Shown here: piece after piece, positions 11,690 to 23,803 of the stretch
Position numbering within the stretch: position 1 is the stretch's first letter
Layout: every line of letters starts with the position of its first letter
Origin: Dactylellina haptotyla
Lineage: Eukaryota > Ascomycota > Orbiliomycetes > Orbiliales > Orbiliaceae
NCBI GenBank assembly: GCA_031310005.1
Contig: CM062382.1
Coordinates: 1-64,000, forward strand
Direction of reading: 5' to 3'
DNA: 64,000 nt
Translations under genes and position numbers: made by a program
Notes under the pieces: model-generated
Database searches by the model: none
Told to the model about the DNA's origin: nothing
What the model saw: only the letters and a program-made list of their open reading frames with translations

Positions 11690-14675
11690 ACTGTGCCGAT
11701 TTCTAGTTGTCTTACTCGCAGAAACGAAGTGATTGGTGTAACTAGCAGACTAGCTACTCAAAGCGGATGGAAATATTTGATGAAGTGTGATATATTTTGC
11801 TGAAACCCCACGCTAGGGGCCGTATTTTTGATATATTTAGTTGATTCTTGCTGCTAAAGAGCAATTCATAAAAGCCAAAAATAATTAAAAGACTCAGATC
11901 GAGTAGTCTACTTCTTGATCGAAGGCTGCTTTAGTACGGATATGAGATGAAGGGTAGAATGTCGATAGTTCTTTGTAAACAAAAAGGTTCCAGTGGGAAG
12001 GTTATCTGGAAAGAAATTCCACAGGATACTATGTGGTTCCTCAATTGCATCACCTTTGTCAATACTGAAGTGCGAATGTATCCCGCTCAGCATACATTTC
12101 TTGCCTGAAAATCGATGCCAAGACCTGTGACTTCTGTATACACTATCAATATGTTCCAACACAGACAATTGCTAGTGAGCTGTCCGATTGGTCAATACTC
12201 ATCCCGTGTCTGGAAGTGGTTCCAGGTATTCCTCATGGCACAAACACAGGCATAGTGGTAGTTCTAGACCCATTACAAAGGCGGCTAGTGTCGAGAATAT
12301 CTGAACAAAGTAGCTGCACTACTTTATCACTAGTACTATAGTACAACTACCGCAGCCATTTTGCTGTTTTCTAAATCGCAAATCGCCAACTGCAGATGTG
12401 TATGTAGGCGCAAAATTGGTTTTTCTTGAATGTAAAAACAATATTAATTGCCTTGGTTCCCAAGCACCCCACTTTCTAGACTATATTTTCTAGCCACAAG
12501 ATATCAGCTTACTAGTCGGGTTCGTTTGTCACCCAGCGAATTGGATCCTATTTTCCTCAGAAGAAATGAAATATCCCCTTCGGAATATTCGATTCCAGCC
12601 ATACTCGGTTCTCGCGGAGGTACCTGATTGAACGTTTCTGAAAACGCAAACGCGACTTTGCAAATTTGAATCACCACGAGCTCTTGAGGTTAGGCAAAGC
12701 CCTGGTCAACGCAAGAAAATTTATAGCCTCACTCTGTGATACTGAGTCCAGCTTAAATACCTCCTTCCTCAAGAATCAAAGCTAGGCCGCGGGATAAAAA
12801 TCAAAAAATTTTTTGGCTATCGGACTGGGGTGGAGAAATATTGATATGACTTCGTTGGTTCGGCCTTGCTATCGTATAAAGATTTGGTGGTCCTATTTTC
12901 AACCTTAGGCGTGGAACCATCCAATCGGAAGGTCCATCAGGTTCCCTGTAGTTTTGGCTTCCTCCGTGCCGCGAGCAAGCAGGATAAAGCTGCGAAACAA
13001 GCCAGCGGCAAACAGACAATCCCAGTCCAAGGATTAAGGCATGGTAGCAACATAGCCTCTACCACCACCACTCCCCAGCAGCTAAGGATTTTATGCATCG
13101 GTGGCCTACTAGTTTGAGAGCCGAACCGGTCTATCACATTTCTAATTCTCAAAATATATAATTTCGCTTTCATGTGAACACCGAGACGGGTATCCAGTGT
13201 TGAAGGTCCTATTTTAGCTTAATGGGCTTTCTCAGGCCGTGGTCATGAAGGCCCACTAGCTTTTTCTGGAGATATACTTTGTGGGGGCTTGTAGAATTCT
13301 GATATGAGTGTCTCACTAGTTATCTCGTGATCTCTTCGCTGGAACCTGTCTAGCAAATATTGGGGGTGGAAAGACGCCGAATGAGAAAGCCAGCGATAAT
13401 CTGAAGCCGGAATTCCGAGTATATAATGATACAAGGGTGAAATTTAAGGACGTCTGAGGCTTCAGAACTGACTGGTGAATAGCAGCCGTTACTGGGTCCT
13501 GTAGAACCATCCTGGCTACAGATGAGATGCGCCCTGACGCTGACGATATTGCCTCCGATATCCTTGCGGCACTGCCCGTTAAGATTTTTCCAAGCAAGCC
13601 ACAGGTTTCGAGCAAGGAAGACATACATCTAGGCAGATGGTATTACCGCCCTGGGGGTCTGCTGAGCACTATACGAAATCTACAAGGTCAAGGGAAGGAT
13701 GGGCTAGATGGTAGTTAAGCTGTAGGCCAATAAACGAGAGGTAATAGTCGCTACCGCCGAAGAATTATAGTCGCGTAGAGGCTTAAAATTGAATTCTAGG
13801 CAGCATCGCACGCCAGCAGTTTATGAAGATACGCAGCCCCCGAATGACTGACAAGACAGTTCTAAGTTAAGTTTCCAGCAGCCGCTTATTATGCGAATGC
13901 CTGCATTGATTGTGTTGTGTTGGAAAGTATTAAGCTTACCTATTCAGGGAATTTATTTCTCAAAACGGAAATGCTCGGTAAGAGAACAATGTGGCCCAGC
14001 GTCTGGTGGAACAGTCAGAGCCTCGCCAACCACGAATCCATCCCAAGAATCCTTCACCACAGAAAAATCAGATGGCATACTTCTGCGAGCCTATTACGTG
14101 GTTACCGGATCCGCACCTTCGTGTTTTGGTTGGTATTGAGCTGTTGACCCCCAACCTTGCAAGGTAGAATTTGAATATGTTTGTTTCTATCTTGCTCAAC
14201 CTTCGATTCTGTTTTTGGTGGGTAATCGGGAGGCCGCAGACCTTACTAAATTAGGGAGACCCCTGCAACTTCTAAAGTTGCCTGAAAATTGGATTTTGGG
14301 GGTGGTAGCTCGATCCCCAGGCGAGCATCTCCTCGCTGTTGTGGCAGACCACAGATAAAACTCGGTCCGCCCCTCTCGATATCGCGGGATATTGGACTTC
14401 AATCATCTCCTCCTTCGCTGGGGGGAGCCTTATCTTTGTCTTGGTTCATCTATTATTGCCTTCTAGGCCATTTGATACCTTATTGAGTATTTCACTTACC
14501 TTATTGTTCCCGAACGGGATCGCTCGGTCCACTCTGCGAGGCTTTCAATAAGCCATCGCTCTTTCATCGAGAGGCTCAGGTAACACACCAGGTGACTGTC
14601 TACAGTCGTGGTGTCTGAGTTTCGGTCCCTATCCTTTACCTTTATCCTTTCTCTCCAAGTTTATCCAAAATTCAG
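11690..14675. other. Gene-poor region, only orphan open frames
   Basis: About 3 kb between divergently oriented genes. A minus-strand frame ending at 11908 (open from about 12168, but without an ATG at its beginning) reads like protein (for example PHSILWNFFPDNLPTG) and might be a relic, but nothing was recognised. Overlapping frames at 13316-13718 on both strands are equally unsupported. 14400-14675 is pyrimidine-rich, lacks any ATG, and is probably promoter, leader or intron of the following C2H2 gene. Confidence 0.45.
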
Positions 14676-16039
14676 CCATACAGTGACGAGACTTCACCAC
14701 CTCTCGATCACGAAAACTTCGCAGGGTACGAGTCGTTTCTCGATCCCGAAGCCCAAGAAGTATTAAATTGGATCAGTAATTCCCCGTTAGATTCGGTTGA
14801 AGAGGTCACTCTGAATCTTCGAGAGAATTACGACATTGAACCGCCAGTTCACTCTGGTTGTTCTAGTCACAGTAGCTCATCCCATGATGCTGCTGGAGAT
14901 CCTTCTGGAGCTGTAGAGCTCTTAGGTGGCGTAGCCGACTTTCCCGCCGATTTTCGCTGTAGGTCTTCCTTTCAGCCAAATAAATCGATAATTCGGCCGT
15001 TCAAGTTTCGTATCTAATAAATATATGGACTTTTAACTATGTATAGACTCGCCAAATTCTTTTATAACTAACCTTGAAAACGAAACAAACTTTGTGTCTC
15101 ACGATCTGCCTAGCTCTCAGGGCACGGTGATACCGGCAGATTATCACGCAGATGATCTACTCCCCGTTACCAGCGTTTCTTTAGCGTCCCTCAGTAAGTT
15201 TTCTTCCTTTGAATTTCATTGGCTTTATTCCTAGCGACTGACCAGTCAAACCCGATACAGATATCTATATACCCGATTTTGGCCGTGACTCGCTTGAGAA
15301 TTATGTGCCCGAATTCTTTGCCAACCAAGGTTTACATGATCCGAGCGGGTTTTCCAACGAGCGATGTCCTTCAGAAACGTCAACAAGCGCCAGCTCCTTC
15401 CCCGCGGAGTCTGTAGGCTCATTGGCACATTCAGACGACGTCCTTGCGTCACCCCGGCTCTCGGCCTTTTCGCCACCAGTGAAATTTTCGGATAGTTTTG
15501 GCCTAGAAGACGCACCAGGGTCACCTGTATCTTTAGAGCCTTCCCCTTCGCCTTCCGATGTCTCCCAGGCAGTCGAGACGAGTCCACGTACACCAAAGGA
15601 TGTGAATCGCTTTGCTCGCGAGCAGAAAGAGGATGACTATAAAGGTGTTCGTTGGAGACGAGCTTCTCGTAGCTCCCCGAAAAGGAAGCGCGAGAATTCG
15701 GAAGAGTCAGAAGAATCTGCGCCCGCGAGAAGACCGAAAACCGAAATCAAGCGGCCTCGGGAAGCCAAGTACATTTGCCCTTATGATGACTGCGATGAGA
15801 AATTCACGCAGGAAAGAAAATTCCAAGTTCATTTCCGAACTCATGGTAAACCGCTATTCAGGTGTGAACCATGTGGGAAGGCTTTGTCTAGGCATGATAA
15901 CTACCAGACACATCTTAAATCCTCGTTACATAAAAAAAAGATGGCTGCCTATGAGGCGAAAGCTTCAACGTCTTCTACAGTAACGACTCCGGATTTCTCT
16001 GGTGAAAGTCCTTCTCCAAGCCCACCTAACTCTCCCTAG
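14676..16039 (+). CDS. C2H2 zinc-finger protein, 5' end unresolved
   Basis: Three exons connect in phase: 14676-14958, 15047-15193 and 15246-16039 (407 codons to the TAG stop). The N-terminal part is acidic and Ser/Pro-rich (FLDPEAQEVLNWIS and similar), then comes a basic stretch (residues about 225-260, SSPKRKREN, a likely nuclear localisation signal). Two C2H2 fingers follow: YICPYDDCDEKF..HFRTH, and FRCEPCGKAL..HLKSSLH. A Ser/Thr/Pro-rich tail ends the protein. This suggests a nuclear DNA-binding protein. No ATG exists on the plus strand anywhere between about 14345 and 14884, and an in-frame stop lies at 14616. The initiator must therefore lie on a distant upstream exon, be non-AUG, or be lost; the given start is the apparent splice acceptor TTCAG. 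A related gene follows at 17963-19005 in the same orientation. Confidence 0.75.
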
Positions 16040-17962
16040 CCTAGCTATCTGGCATCGGAAGTAAGCTTTCAGTCCGAAAATTATTGTAAGTACCGCAGAG
16101 CTGTTCATGCTGTGATGATTTGTACTGAAAGCTGACTCTTGCCTCGATGTTCCTGCTAGTTCTACCAAATCGGACAACTCTATGTACCTTTTTACCAATT
16201 GTTCTTGTTATTTTAATATTTCGGTACTCTTGAAGTGTAAAACTGCAAACTCAAGACTCTGGATATACCATACAGCGTCTGGTCATCTGGCAAGAAAATT
16301 TTCATAGGCGCAGACCTCAGCCGATTGGAAGTTGCTATCGCAACTCTTGTCGTCGTTCATCCTTCTCCATTAGCTTCTTTTATTCTAACCTCGGCTATCA
16401 TTTTCTCGAAAGCATTTCAATCTATCTTATCGTCTGCCCTAGCATTCCTAAAAAAAGTCTCTAGCATGTGTCCAACCAAACGCCACAATTACAGCGGGGT
16501 TCGGTGTCATTTGTTTCAATTTGTTCTCGCTCTTCGGATAGTGTCCGGCGGGGATGCTTATTTGACTTCGAGAACTTTTGTGCGATGGCGACTGGCTCCG
16601 CTGAAGTTGTGATGAGGTGGTCGGCTGCAAGTTAGAGGCCTGGGGTACGAGGGTAAGTGTAGATTTTTATCGTCGTTTCGTTTAGATCTGGCTTTGGTAA
16701 TTCTAGAAGTGGATAGTTTGAATCCGTCAAGTCGTTACGATTGCTGCACCGGATATCCCAATAAGCTAATGGATATTTTCATGGTTCTAATTGTTTAAGC
16801 TAGTTATCTTTATAATGAAGCTCTTGATCGTTTGCATATTTCTATTTAGTATCGTAGGGGGTTCTGCTTCCAGTACTCCAAAATTAGGCCAGCGACGTCC
16901 CTCCATCACAAGATTTTGAGAAACCCATAGTTACAATCGGCTCGGCTATCGAATAGATCAAAAGCCTCAGGTCCCGCTGCTGAGTCACTGCCTCGAATCC
17001 AGGAGCTCTACTCTGTACAAAGGCTGCATATGCCGCTATGCGGCACCCGTTGACCAGGGTGCCTACAGCAAGGATAACTCCAACCAACGACTGTTGTATG
17101 TATCAACATGCAAGCTCGAGGCTAGCCTTTTTCCACTGTAGAATGTGCCCGATTAAGTAATATTTATACAGTGAACCTGTTTGGAGCTCGGGCAAGCCCC
17201 GTTTGCCTGTTGTATGCCCCCTGATTACTTTCTTGGCTAGTAGCTGTGTTGGATCTTTTTGATCTGCCCACAAAATGTCAACACGATGCATATCTGTACC
17301 ACAGCTAGCTGCGAGGGCGACTTCCGCCTCCCATGTGAATATCGGCAGCCTCAACTATTCGAGCTCTACGCAAGAAGCAGGGTATATCGTGGTGGAGATT
17401 TGCAGCCCTTCACGTAGAAGCAAGTTGGAAAATATCCCGTTCGACAACCTCGCTTGTTTTGCGCGAGAGGCTCGAACGGGCCTGAATGTGGTGCCCTTGT
17501 GGCCCCACAACAACAACAAACACAACAGAGGGCGGCCATCTTGAGCAGCGGCGCCGCTGGTGAGAACTCAAGTAACACAACATAGTTATAAGTATGAATG
17601 GCCGTGTATCTTCCAGGAGGCTTTTCTTCTGGGAATGTAGTTCTCTCCTGTTGGAGGTTTGCGTAAATTTCCTTCTTAATTTCGGAAACTCGACACTTAA
17701 CCACTCGTTTAAATCACCTGAATTTTTACAGATCCATGGGACTGCGCGGTAGTTAGACTTGTTCCACGAAATATGTGTGTATAACGTGTACTAGTCTAAC
17801 ATGGCCTCAATCCTTGATTTGCAACATTACTAACAGACTCCTAGCGTCTGACAAAGGTTTCTTTCGAATCGTAAATATCCTATCCGAGCACTGGGGAATC
17901 CAACTAGTCACGAGACTGGGTTGGTTTTTTCCCGGACTTGTTCAATATCGTCAAAATTTCAG
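16040..17962. other. Intergenic, no gene supported
   Basis: About 1.9 kb between the two C2H2 genes. Short frames on the minus strand (17354-17103 and 17087-16884) read somewhat like protein but begin at non-ATG codons and have no recognised domain; they could be relics. The 5' exon(s) of the second C2H2 gene should lie in the last few hundred bases but were not identified. Confidence 0.4.
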
Positions 17963-19005
17963 CCCGTATATGTCCAAGATTCGTTCTTCAATTATCAAGC
18001 AGTGTTTGCGGCAGCCAAAGTGAATTTCGGTCCCAATTCCCGTGGCTATCACCTTTCAAGTTGAAAGAATTTGAGATAGAAACTCCACCATTCTTATATG
18101 TTAACCCTTCAGGTAGCCAAACAAATATCTTTTCAGAGGAGCATTCGTTTTCTTCTCGGCCTTGAGGGTCTAACATGTCTTTCATGATACTAGATGTTCT
18201 TTTAAAGTTCGCTCCATTACCAGGGTTTGACCTCAGGGAACCCAAGACTTCTTATATCCTTCCTGAAAACAACACTACAAATGCACCCAAAAAGCACGAG
18301 AATGCCAAAACCAAGTTCAAACCTCAGCCACACGACACGGTTCTAGAGTTCAAGGCCGACGGACCTGTTACTATCAAAGCTATCCCTCTAAAACGACTAT
18401 CCCGCGATACGAAATCAATCCGACCGAAAAGATTGCGGCTACTGAAGCCCAAACCTATCGCAATTGAGGTTTCAGAAAGAAGCCCTGAAATTAAGCAAGA
18501 GGCGGTAGATGACCTCTTCGCAACCCAGGAAACGCTGACCCAAGAGGCTATCGAATTCGATGAGAAGGAGACCTCAGAAAGAAGCCCCGAGATCAAGCAG
18601 GAGGTACTAGAAAACCGCTTCGCCACACAGGAAACGCCAACCCAGGAAACGCCAACCCGGGAAACGCTGACTCAAGAGGTTATCGAAGTTGATGAGAATC
18701 AGGCTTCAGAGCCCTCTATGGTAGCCGCTACCTCAAATGTTGGAATATCTGTTCCGGATAGTCCTAAAAATCAATCCATCGCAAACCGTCTCCATCGCAA
18801 AAGAGAAATTTGGCCTTGCGAAAGTAAGGATTGTAAGGAGAGATTTTCCAATAACAGGAAATACGAGAGACACCTGAGTAAGAGGCATCGCGTCAAGTCA
18901 ACAGAATGCCCAATATGTGGCAAAACGCTCGGCCGCAAGGACTATCTGAGGGACCATGTCCGCAGCCAGCGACACCAAAAAGCCCTGAAGAGGAGTGGCA
19001 ACTGA
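17963..19005 (+). CDS. C2H2 zinc-finger protein, tandem paralogue, 5' end unresolved
   Basis: The two identifiable exons are 17963-18112 and 18194-19005. They are joined across an 81-bp intron (GTAGCC, CTAAC branch site, TAG acceptor) that removes an in-frame TGA (18163-18165). The ATG at 18175 that opens the longest frame lies inside this intron and is therefore probably not the start. The region before the fingers carries a twice-repeated acidic segment (SERSPEIKQE..FATQE, about 18472-18700) and a basic stretch. Two C2H2 fingers end the protein: WPCESKDCKERF..HLSKRH, and TECPICGKTLGR..HVRSQRH. Finger spacing, and the motif before the first intron (LKEFEIETPP here, LRENYDIEPP in the upstream gene), support common descent with the gene at 14676-16039. 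Initiation codon not found. Another open frame (to 19301) overlaps the 3' end but shows nothing recognisable. Confidence 0.65.
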
Positions 19006-20057
19006 GTGAAATAGAAGGGTTGTATTCTTACAACTTTAATGACGGGATAGATTTTTCTCTTTCCGACCCTTCGCGAAAGAAAGGCTTAGATACAATAAAT
19101 AATTACTCCAACAGTCTACTTTTCGTCTTCCGACGAGAAACTCCGATAGCGAAAATGATGTGCGATACCAGATTCTTTCCACTAGAGGCTCCCACTTATG
19201 TTAAAACGAATCACACGGATATTTATCTCAGCCTACGATATATTCTTTACGGCTTCAACGATATAGACAGCCGCACGTCCTTGGGCAGAGATCTCGAATG
19301 ATCGTTCACTGATTAATGAAAACACCCCTTATGATAAAAAAACAGAGTAGATAGTCTCTAGTAATGTGAAAAAGGCTATCCGTATCAGATATGGCACTGT
19401 TTTGCCTTTCCTTGTTGTTTCTGTCAAGTCTTGAGTCATCGATGCAGCCCTGTGGCTTTACATCGCCCATTAAGTATATCCCCACGGATTCACGCCTTCA
19501 TTAGTCCCAACCTCGCCTCCACGAGTCAGGTGGTGGATTGCACATTGTCGCCGTTATAGGAAGGGCCACTGTGTTATTAATGACTAGTTTGCTATTCATG
19601 ATGACGAAGCAATACAATCCCGTATCGCTTTATTGAATGTTTCGTTGATCTCATGATCAAAATTTGACCACATTTGGTACCTCTTTTTAATTTGCATTCT
19701 CGCATATTTTCACGATTTAGACCCTCCCTGTTGCTGTTAAGTCTTTGAGGATCGTTTTTGTCAATTAACTGAGCCCTTCGGCACACACGCTACGGTTTGC
19801 TGGAAATCAATATTAAGATGTTATCCCATTTGTCAAGTTCGTCAAGTATCCCATCTTCGGCAAGCGAAAAAGTTCTATTTTTGGTATTCATGTTTATGCG
19901 AGTCTTCCATCAAATATTTTCTCTAGTGCCGTCTTTGTAGTTCCGTTTGGCTCATGGCTTTCGATGTCTTTCTCTAGTGTATTTTCGTCTAATTCAATTT
20001 GCAGGAATCGTCGCGCGACATGTTCCTATTTGCATATTCGGGTTAAAACTTCCCATC
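19006..20057. other. Intergenic region between convergent genes
   Basis: About 1 kb between the second C2H2 gene and the 3' end of MSH5. No supported gene, RNA or repeat was seen. Confidence 0.5.
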
Positions 20058-23000
20058 TTAGCCAGACTAAAAGATGCAACCTTAAAAGTTTATCAAGGTA
20101 CAAGACGGTCCACATACTGCATATGCAAATTCCCTCGCATCTCTGGAGCTCATCTCGGCGCATGCATTTGCCAAATCTTCGCCTTTGGCCAGCTTGATAA
20201 TCAAGTCCTCCGCCCTGTCCACGATCTCTTTATCAATGCCGTTCATTGCAGCGCAACTCCAAGATTCCATCTGTCAGCGTTGCTCGAATCCACGGCAGAT
20301 AATGAACATTCACACGTACACAGTACCAAAGCTGCTAGTGGATCTACCTTTCTCAAGGGTATAGAGATATGTGATCTGATTCTGCGCATTCTCGGCGGTT
20401 CGGTCGAGTAATATCTTCATATGTCCGAACTCAAGGGAGGGGTGCGACACTAAGAAGCCATTCTCGAAAATTTCTGGATGGGACGAGGAGTTAGTTTGCC
20501 TACGGGTATATCTAATTCGAGATACAATACCGTGGTAATGTGTCGCAAGTAGCGTTTTAGGGGCCTCTGGCCCGAGATTTAGAAAATGCTCCGCAACTGC
20601 ACAGGCTAGACCAGCACCATCTAATGGAAATTTAGCTCGTATTATCGTGAATATTCTCAGAGTTTTATTTACCAGTTGATTCAGTCCCTTTACCGAACTC
20701 ATCGATCACGAGGAGCGATCTACGACTTGCCAATCGCAGGGCAGCTGATATTTGTTGCAAGTCTATCATGAAGGCACTTTGGGTTTTTGTCACCGATTCT
20801 TTTGTTTGTATTCTGGTTAAAATTGCATCAGTGAGCCCGATTGTAGCTTGCTCAGCCGGCACATAGCTATCAAGGTGTCTGTTAGGACCAAGTTAATGGA
20901 CATGCAATCAAGGAATGTTACCTTCCAATGTGCGCCATATAAACGATCAATGCGATTTGCTTCAAATATACTGATTTCCCAGAATAGTTTGGGCCTGTCA
21001 CAAGCATCATGCTTTTAGCTGAATAGCTGCCATTCACGATGGTCCCGCTTTGTTCTGTATCTCCACAGCCTCCTTCGATATCTATATTATTGGAAACGAA
21101 TGCTGGCACGCAGAGCTCTTGTAGCGGATGTCTTCCGTGTCGAATCCGGACGACATTGCTGTCTACAATGGTTGGTCGAACCCATTTATAAGTTGTAGCA
21201 GCTTGAGCGAGCGATAGTAGACTAACTTCCTGTCAGTATCGTCACTTCCGCTCTTTGCAAGGCGCTCTTAGGAAGGTCTCACCTATCGAGCTCACCACAA
21301 ATATCTGAGCACTTCATAAGCATATCTCTAGATTTCAGAACTTCCTCCTGTAGGCCATGTAAGATATCAATCTCCCGATCTGCGAATCACCGTTGTTAAC
21401 TAGATAAGACCCATAAGTAGAATCTAGAAAAATTGGAGTTCCTAATCCTACCACATATATTTCCAAATATATCCCCCAATTCGGCATCTAACGCTTTCAT
21501 CCTTTCGTTTTTATAGTACGAGCTTTGAGCAGTCCCAAACATCCAATCCCATCTATTCGCTTCTTCATCTTCCCCCATAGGCCCAGAGTAGACCGGCATC
21601 CCATCTCCTCCTAGTGGAACACAAAGAAGGTACCCCAGTTGTGGATAGTATACAACATTCAAATCCAGCTCAAGAAGCCTGAACTCTTGGGGAAGTTCGT
21701 CTAGTACCTTTTGTGCGACCTCTGAAAGTATGTATTCGAAACCGTTGTATGTGTCTTTGACAGAATCAAGGTCATCGTCTATACCTGGTTTAACACAAAC
21801 ACGACCTTGATACTGAGACTCGTCGAAATCAACCTGAAGAATCGGATGGTAATATTAGCGCAATTATATCGCATATTGGGGTGGCGCCATACAGTTTCAT
21901 CAATGAGCCTCCCAATCTCTTGTAACGGCAAAATCTCAAAACATTCAGATATTCTTTGGAAGAGATCGATATTCTGGTTGACAATCAGTTCCGCAACAAA
22001 CCCGCGAATCACAATAGCGTTTTGAACAAACTTCAGAGTTTATGGTTAAGCTTGGAGATCATTTCGCTCAAGTTTATATGACAATACTCACGCGATAAAT
22101 TGAGTTCCAAGTTCTTGTTGCGGCGCTACGTTTGCCCTTTTTATCATGGGTGTTTGTTCCCAAATCTCCAAGTTCTCCATTACCACCGCTTTCTCCCCCC
22201 TTTTTTAACATATTCAATGCTTTTATGATATCTGGCACTTTCTTTAAGGCTTTACGAATCCCATATACGGCATTGGAATTATCCGGACGCATGAGAGCCT
22301 GGAGCGCATTATGCCTCTCATCGATAATGATGGGATCAAGACTTGGGCGCAGTAGCATCTGCTTGAGGCATCGGTACCCTTGTGGTGTACTCGTATTATT
22401 TATTATACCGAAGAGAGATAATCCTTCTTTTCCACGGCCACTCCGGCTCTGATTGCGGAAACTAGGCTGCGACTCGTCATTAAATATTTGTAGGGACGTC
22501 ATAGTGTCTGCGTTGATAAACCTTCACAATATGATGTTCAGTATACCAAAGACCCATAGTGAAATGGCGCCAGTCTTACATGGTATTCTCCATTGTCCAC
22601 AATTTCATCTTTGAAACGCCATATGCATCGGCTCTTTTGTCAACATGTGGATTTTGCAACATCTTCCTGCGAACATGCAAGAGGACAGCTCCCGCGCAGC
22701 CGATCTACAACAAATATTAACGCCAATTTACAACATCTCAGTTGATGGGAGTTTTGGTCAAGAACCTACAGAAACAAAATTTCCCTCGGTGTCGACGTAG
22801 CTTTCCAATTTCAGCATAGCTTGTTTCCTCGACGGGATAGACTCGCACCCAAAGCCACCATCATCAATATCCGTAGAATCCACATCGTCAGGAGTAAGAA
22901 ATGTGGCTTGTTCACAATCCTGGCCACCGAAATTCAGGCTGGCTAATTTGTTTCTTCCCTGTTCTACCGAGAACTCTGGTGCAGGCCGGATGCTGAGATC

Positions 23001-23803
23001 GGTAGCGAAAACTGAGTCGACAGTATCTAAGGAACCTCCGATATTCAGTAGCTTGGCCATGTAATACTGTATGCGGGCTAGACCCACCGGCATCGGTTCC
23101 ATTTGAGAACAACTCATCCGCTCGACTTGGGAACAAAATAAGCGTCGGTTGGATTTGAAATTTCACTAAAGACGTCACTTAGCATATGAGCTCAAAGTCC
23201 CTCACTAAGAGTTCCCGACTAGTCGACGTTGACTTCTAGGTAACACCCACAGCTCTCTAAAATTTCCTTGGCAGCCCCACCACTAGCAGCGGAGATATTG
23301 ACTTCGATGTCATTGACGAACCACAGTGTCTCATCTTGCTCGGTGAAAAAAGAACACCCCAGCCTTCCCCCGCGGTAATCTATCGCCATCATAACGCCCT
23401 TCTCATAATCTCCGTCTTCGTCGTCTTCACATGTCACGTCTCTAGCATCTCCATCCTGGCTAAGGTCTCGAGCTCCGGTGGAAGAACGTAAATCATTCAA
23501 TCTTGAATCGGATAGATGCGGGCTGTGTGCCTCATGGGCTACCAGGCCACTAGCGGGACCGGAGACTTGCCCGGTGTATGCAGACAGCCCAGAAGGAGGC
23601 TGGTAAAATCTTGCTTTGTTTGTATATGAATCATGGCTTTTTGGCGTACCTCGAAACGGGGAACTTTGACGAGGTCGTTTCGTACCGCGGGAAGAAGGTT
23701 GCTGCAAAACTTGAGAGGGTTGACGCTTGTTACCTGGTGGTGACGAGGTGAAAGAAGAGCTAGAAAGACGGGACTGGTAAGGCTGGAGAGTGTTTCGGAG
23801 CAT
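20058..23803 (-). CDS. MSH5: MutS homologue MSH5 (meiotic crossover factor)
   Basis: Fourteen exons: 23803-23251, 23165-23088, 23026-22770, 22704-22580, 22521-22092, 22030-21893, 21833-21452, 21379-21283, 21221-20922, 20878-20673, 20620-20531, 20473-20320, 20256-20118 and 20066-20058 (985 residues; introns 43-85 bp). The N-terminus is a Ser/Pro-rich unstructured extension. Then come the MutS connector (FQIQPTLILFPSRADE), the lever region (GCAGAVLLH, ENTMFINADTMTSLQIF, SLFGIINNTSTPQGYRCLKQ), the clamp, and the ATPase with Walker A GPNYSGKSVYLK (about residues 763-774), LLVIDEFGKGTE, DGAGLACAVAEHF, and ATHYHEIFENGF. GPNYSGKS and HEIFENGF-like motifs are MSH5-type rather than MSH4 or MSH2. In the family, MSH5 pairs with MSH4 as MutS-gamma on Holliday junctions during meiosis. 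The last 9-base exon rests on the GTATGT..TTTTAG intron; an alternative acceptor would alter only the final residues. Confidence 0.93.

Noticed and set aside
13316-13718. Overlapping ATG-started frames on both strands
   Set aside because: About 60-100 codons each, mutually exclusive, no conserved features on either strand.
14290-14330. GGTAGCTCGATCCCC-like sequence resembling a tRNA T-arm
   Set aside because: No acceptor, D-arm or anticodon stem could be folded around it.
14339-14551. Plus-strand frame with a hydrophobic stretch before the C2H2 gene
   Set aside because: Starts at TTG, not ATG, lies in a pyrimidine-rich region and does not connect in phase to the C2H2 exons.
18906-19301. Frame overlapping and extending past the second C2H2 gene
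   Set aside because: Different frame from the fingers, no start of its own, no recognised domain; likely 3' UTR.
19947-20411. 154-codon plus-strand frame
   Set aside because: Antisense to the last MSH5 exons.
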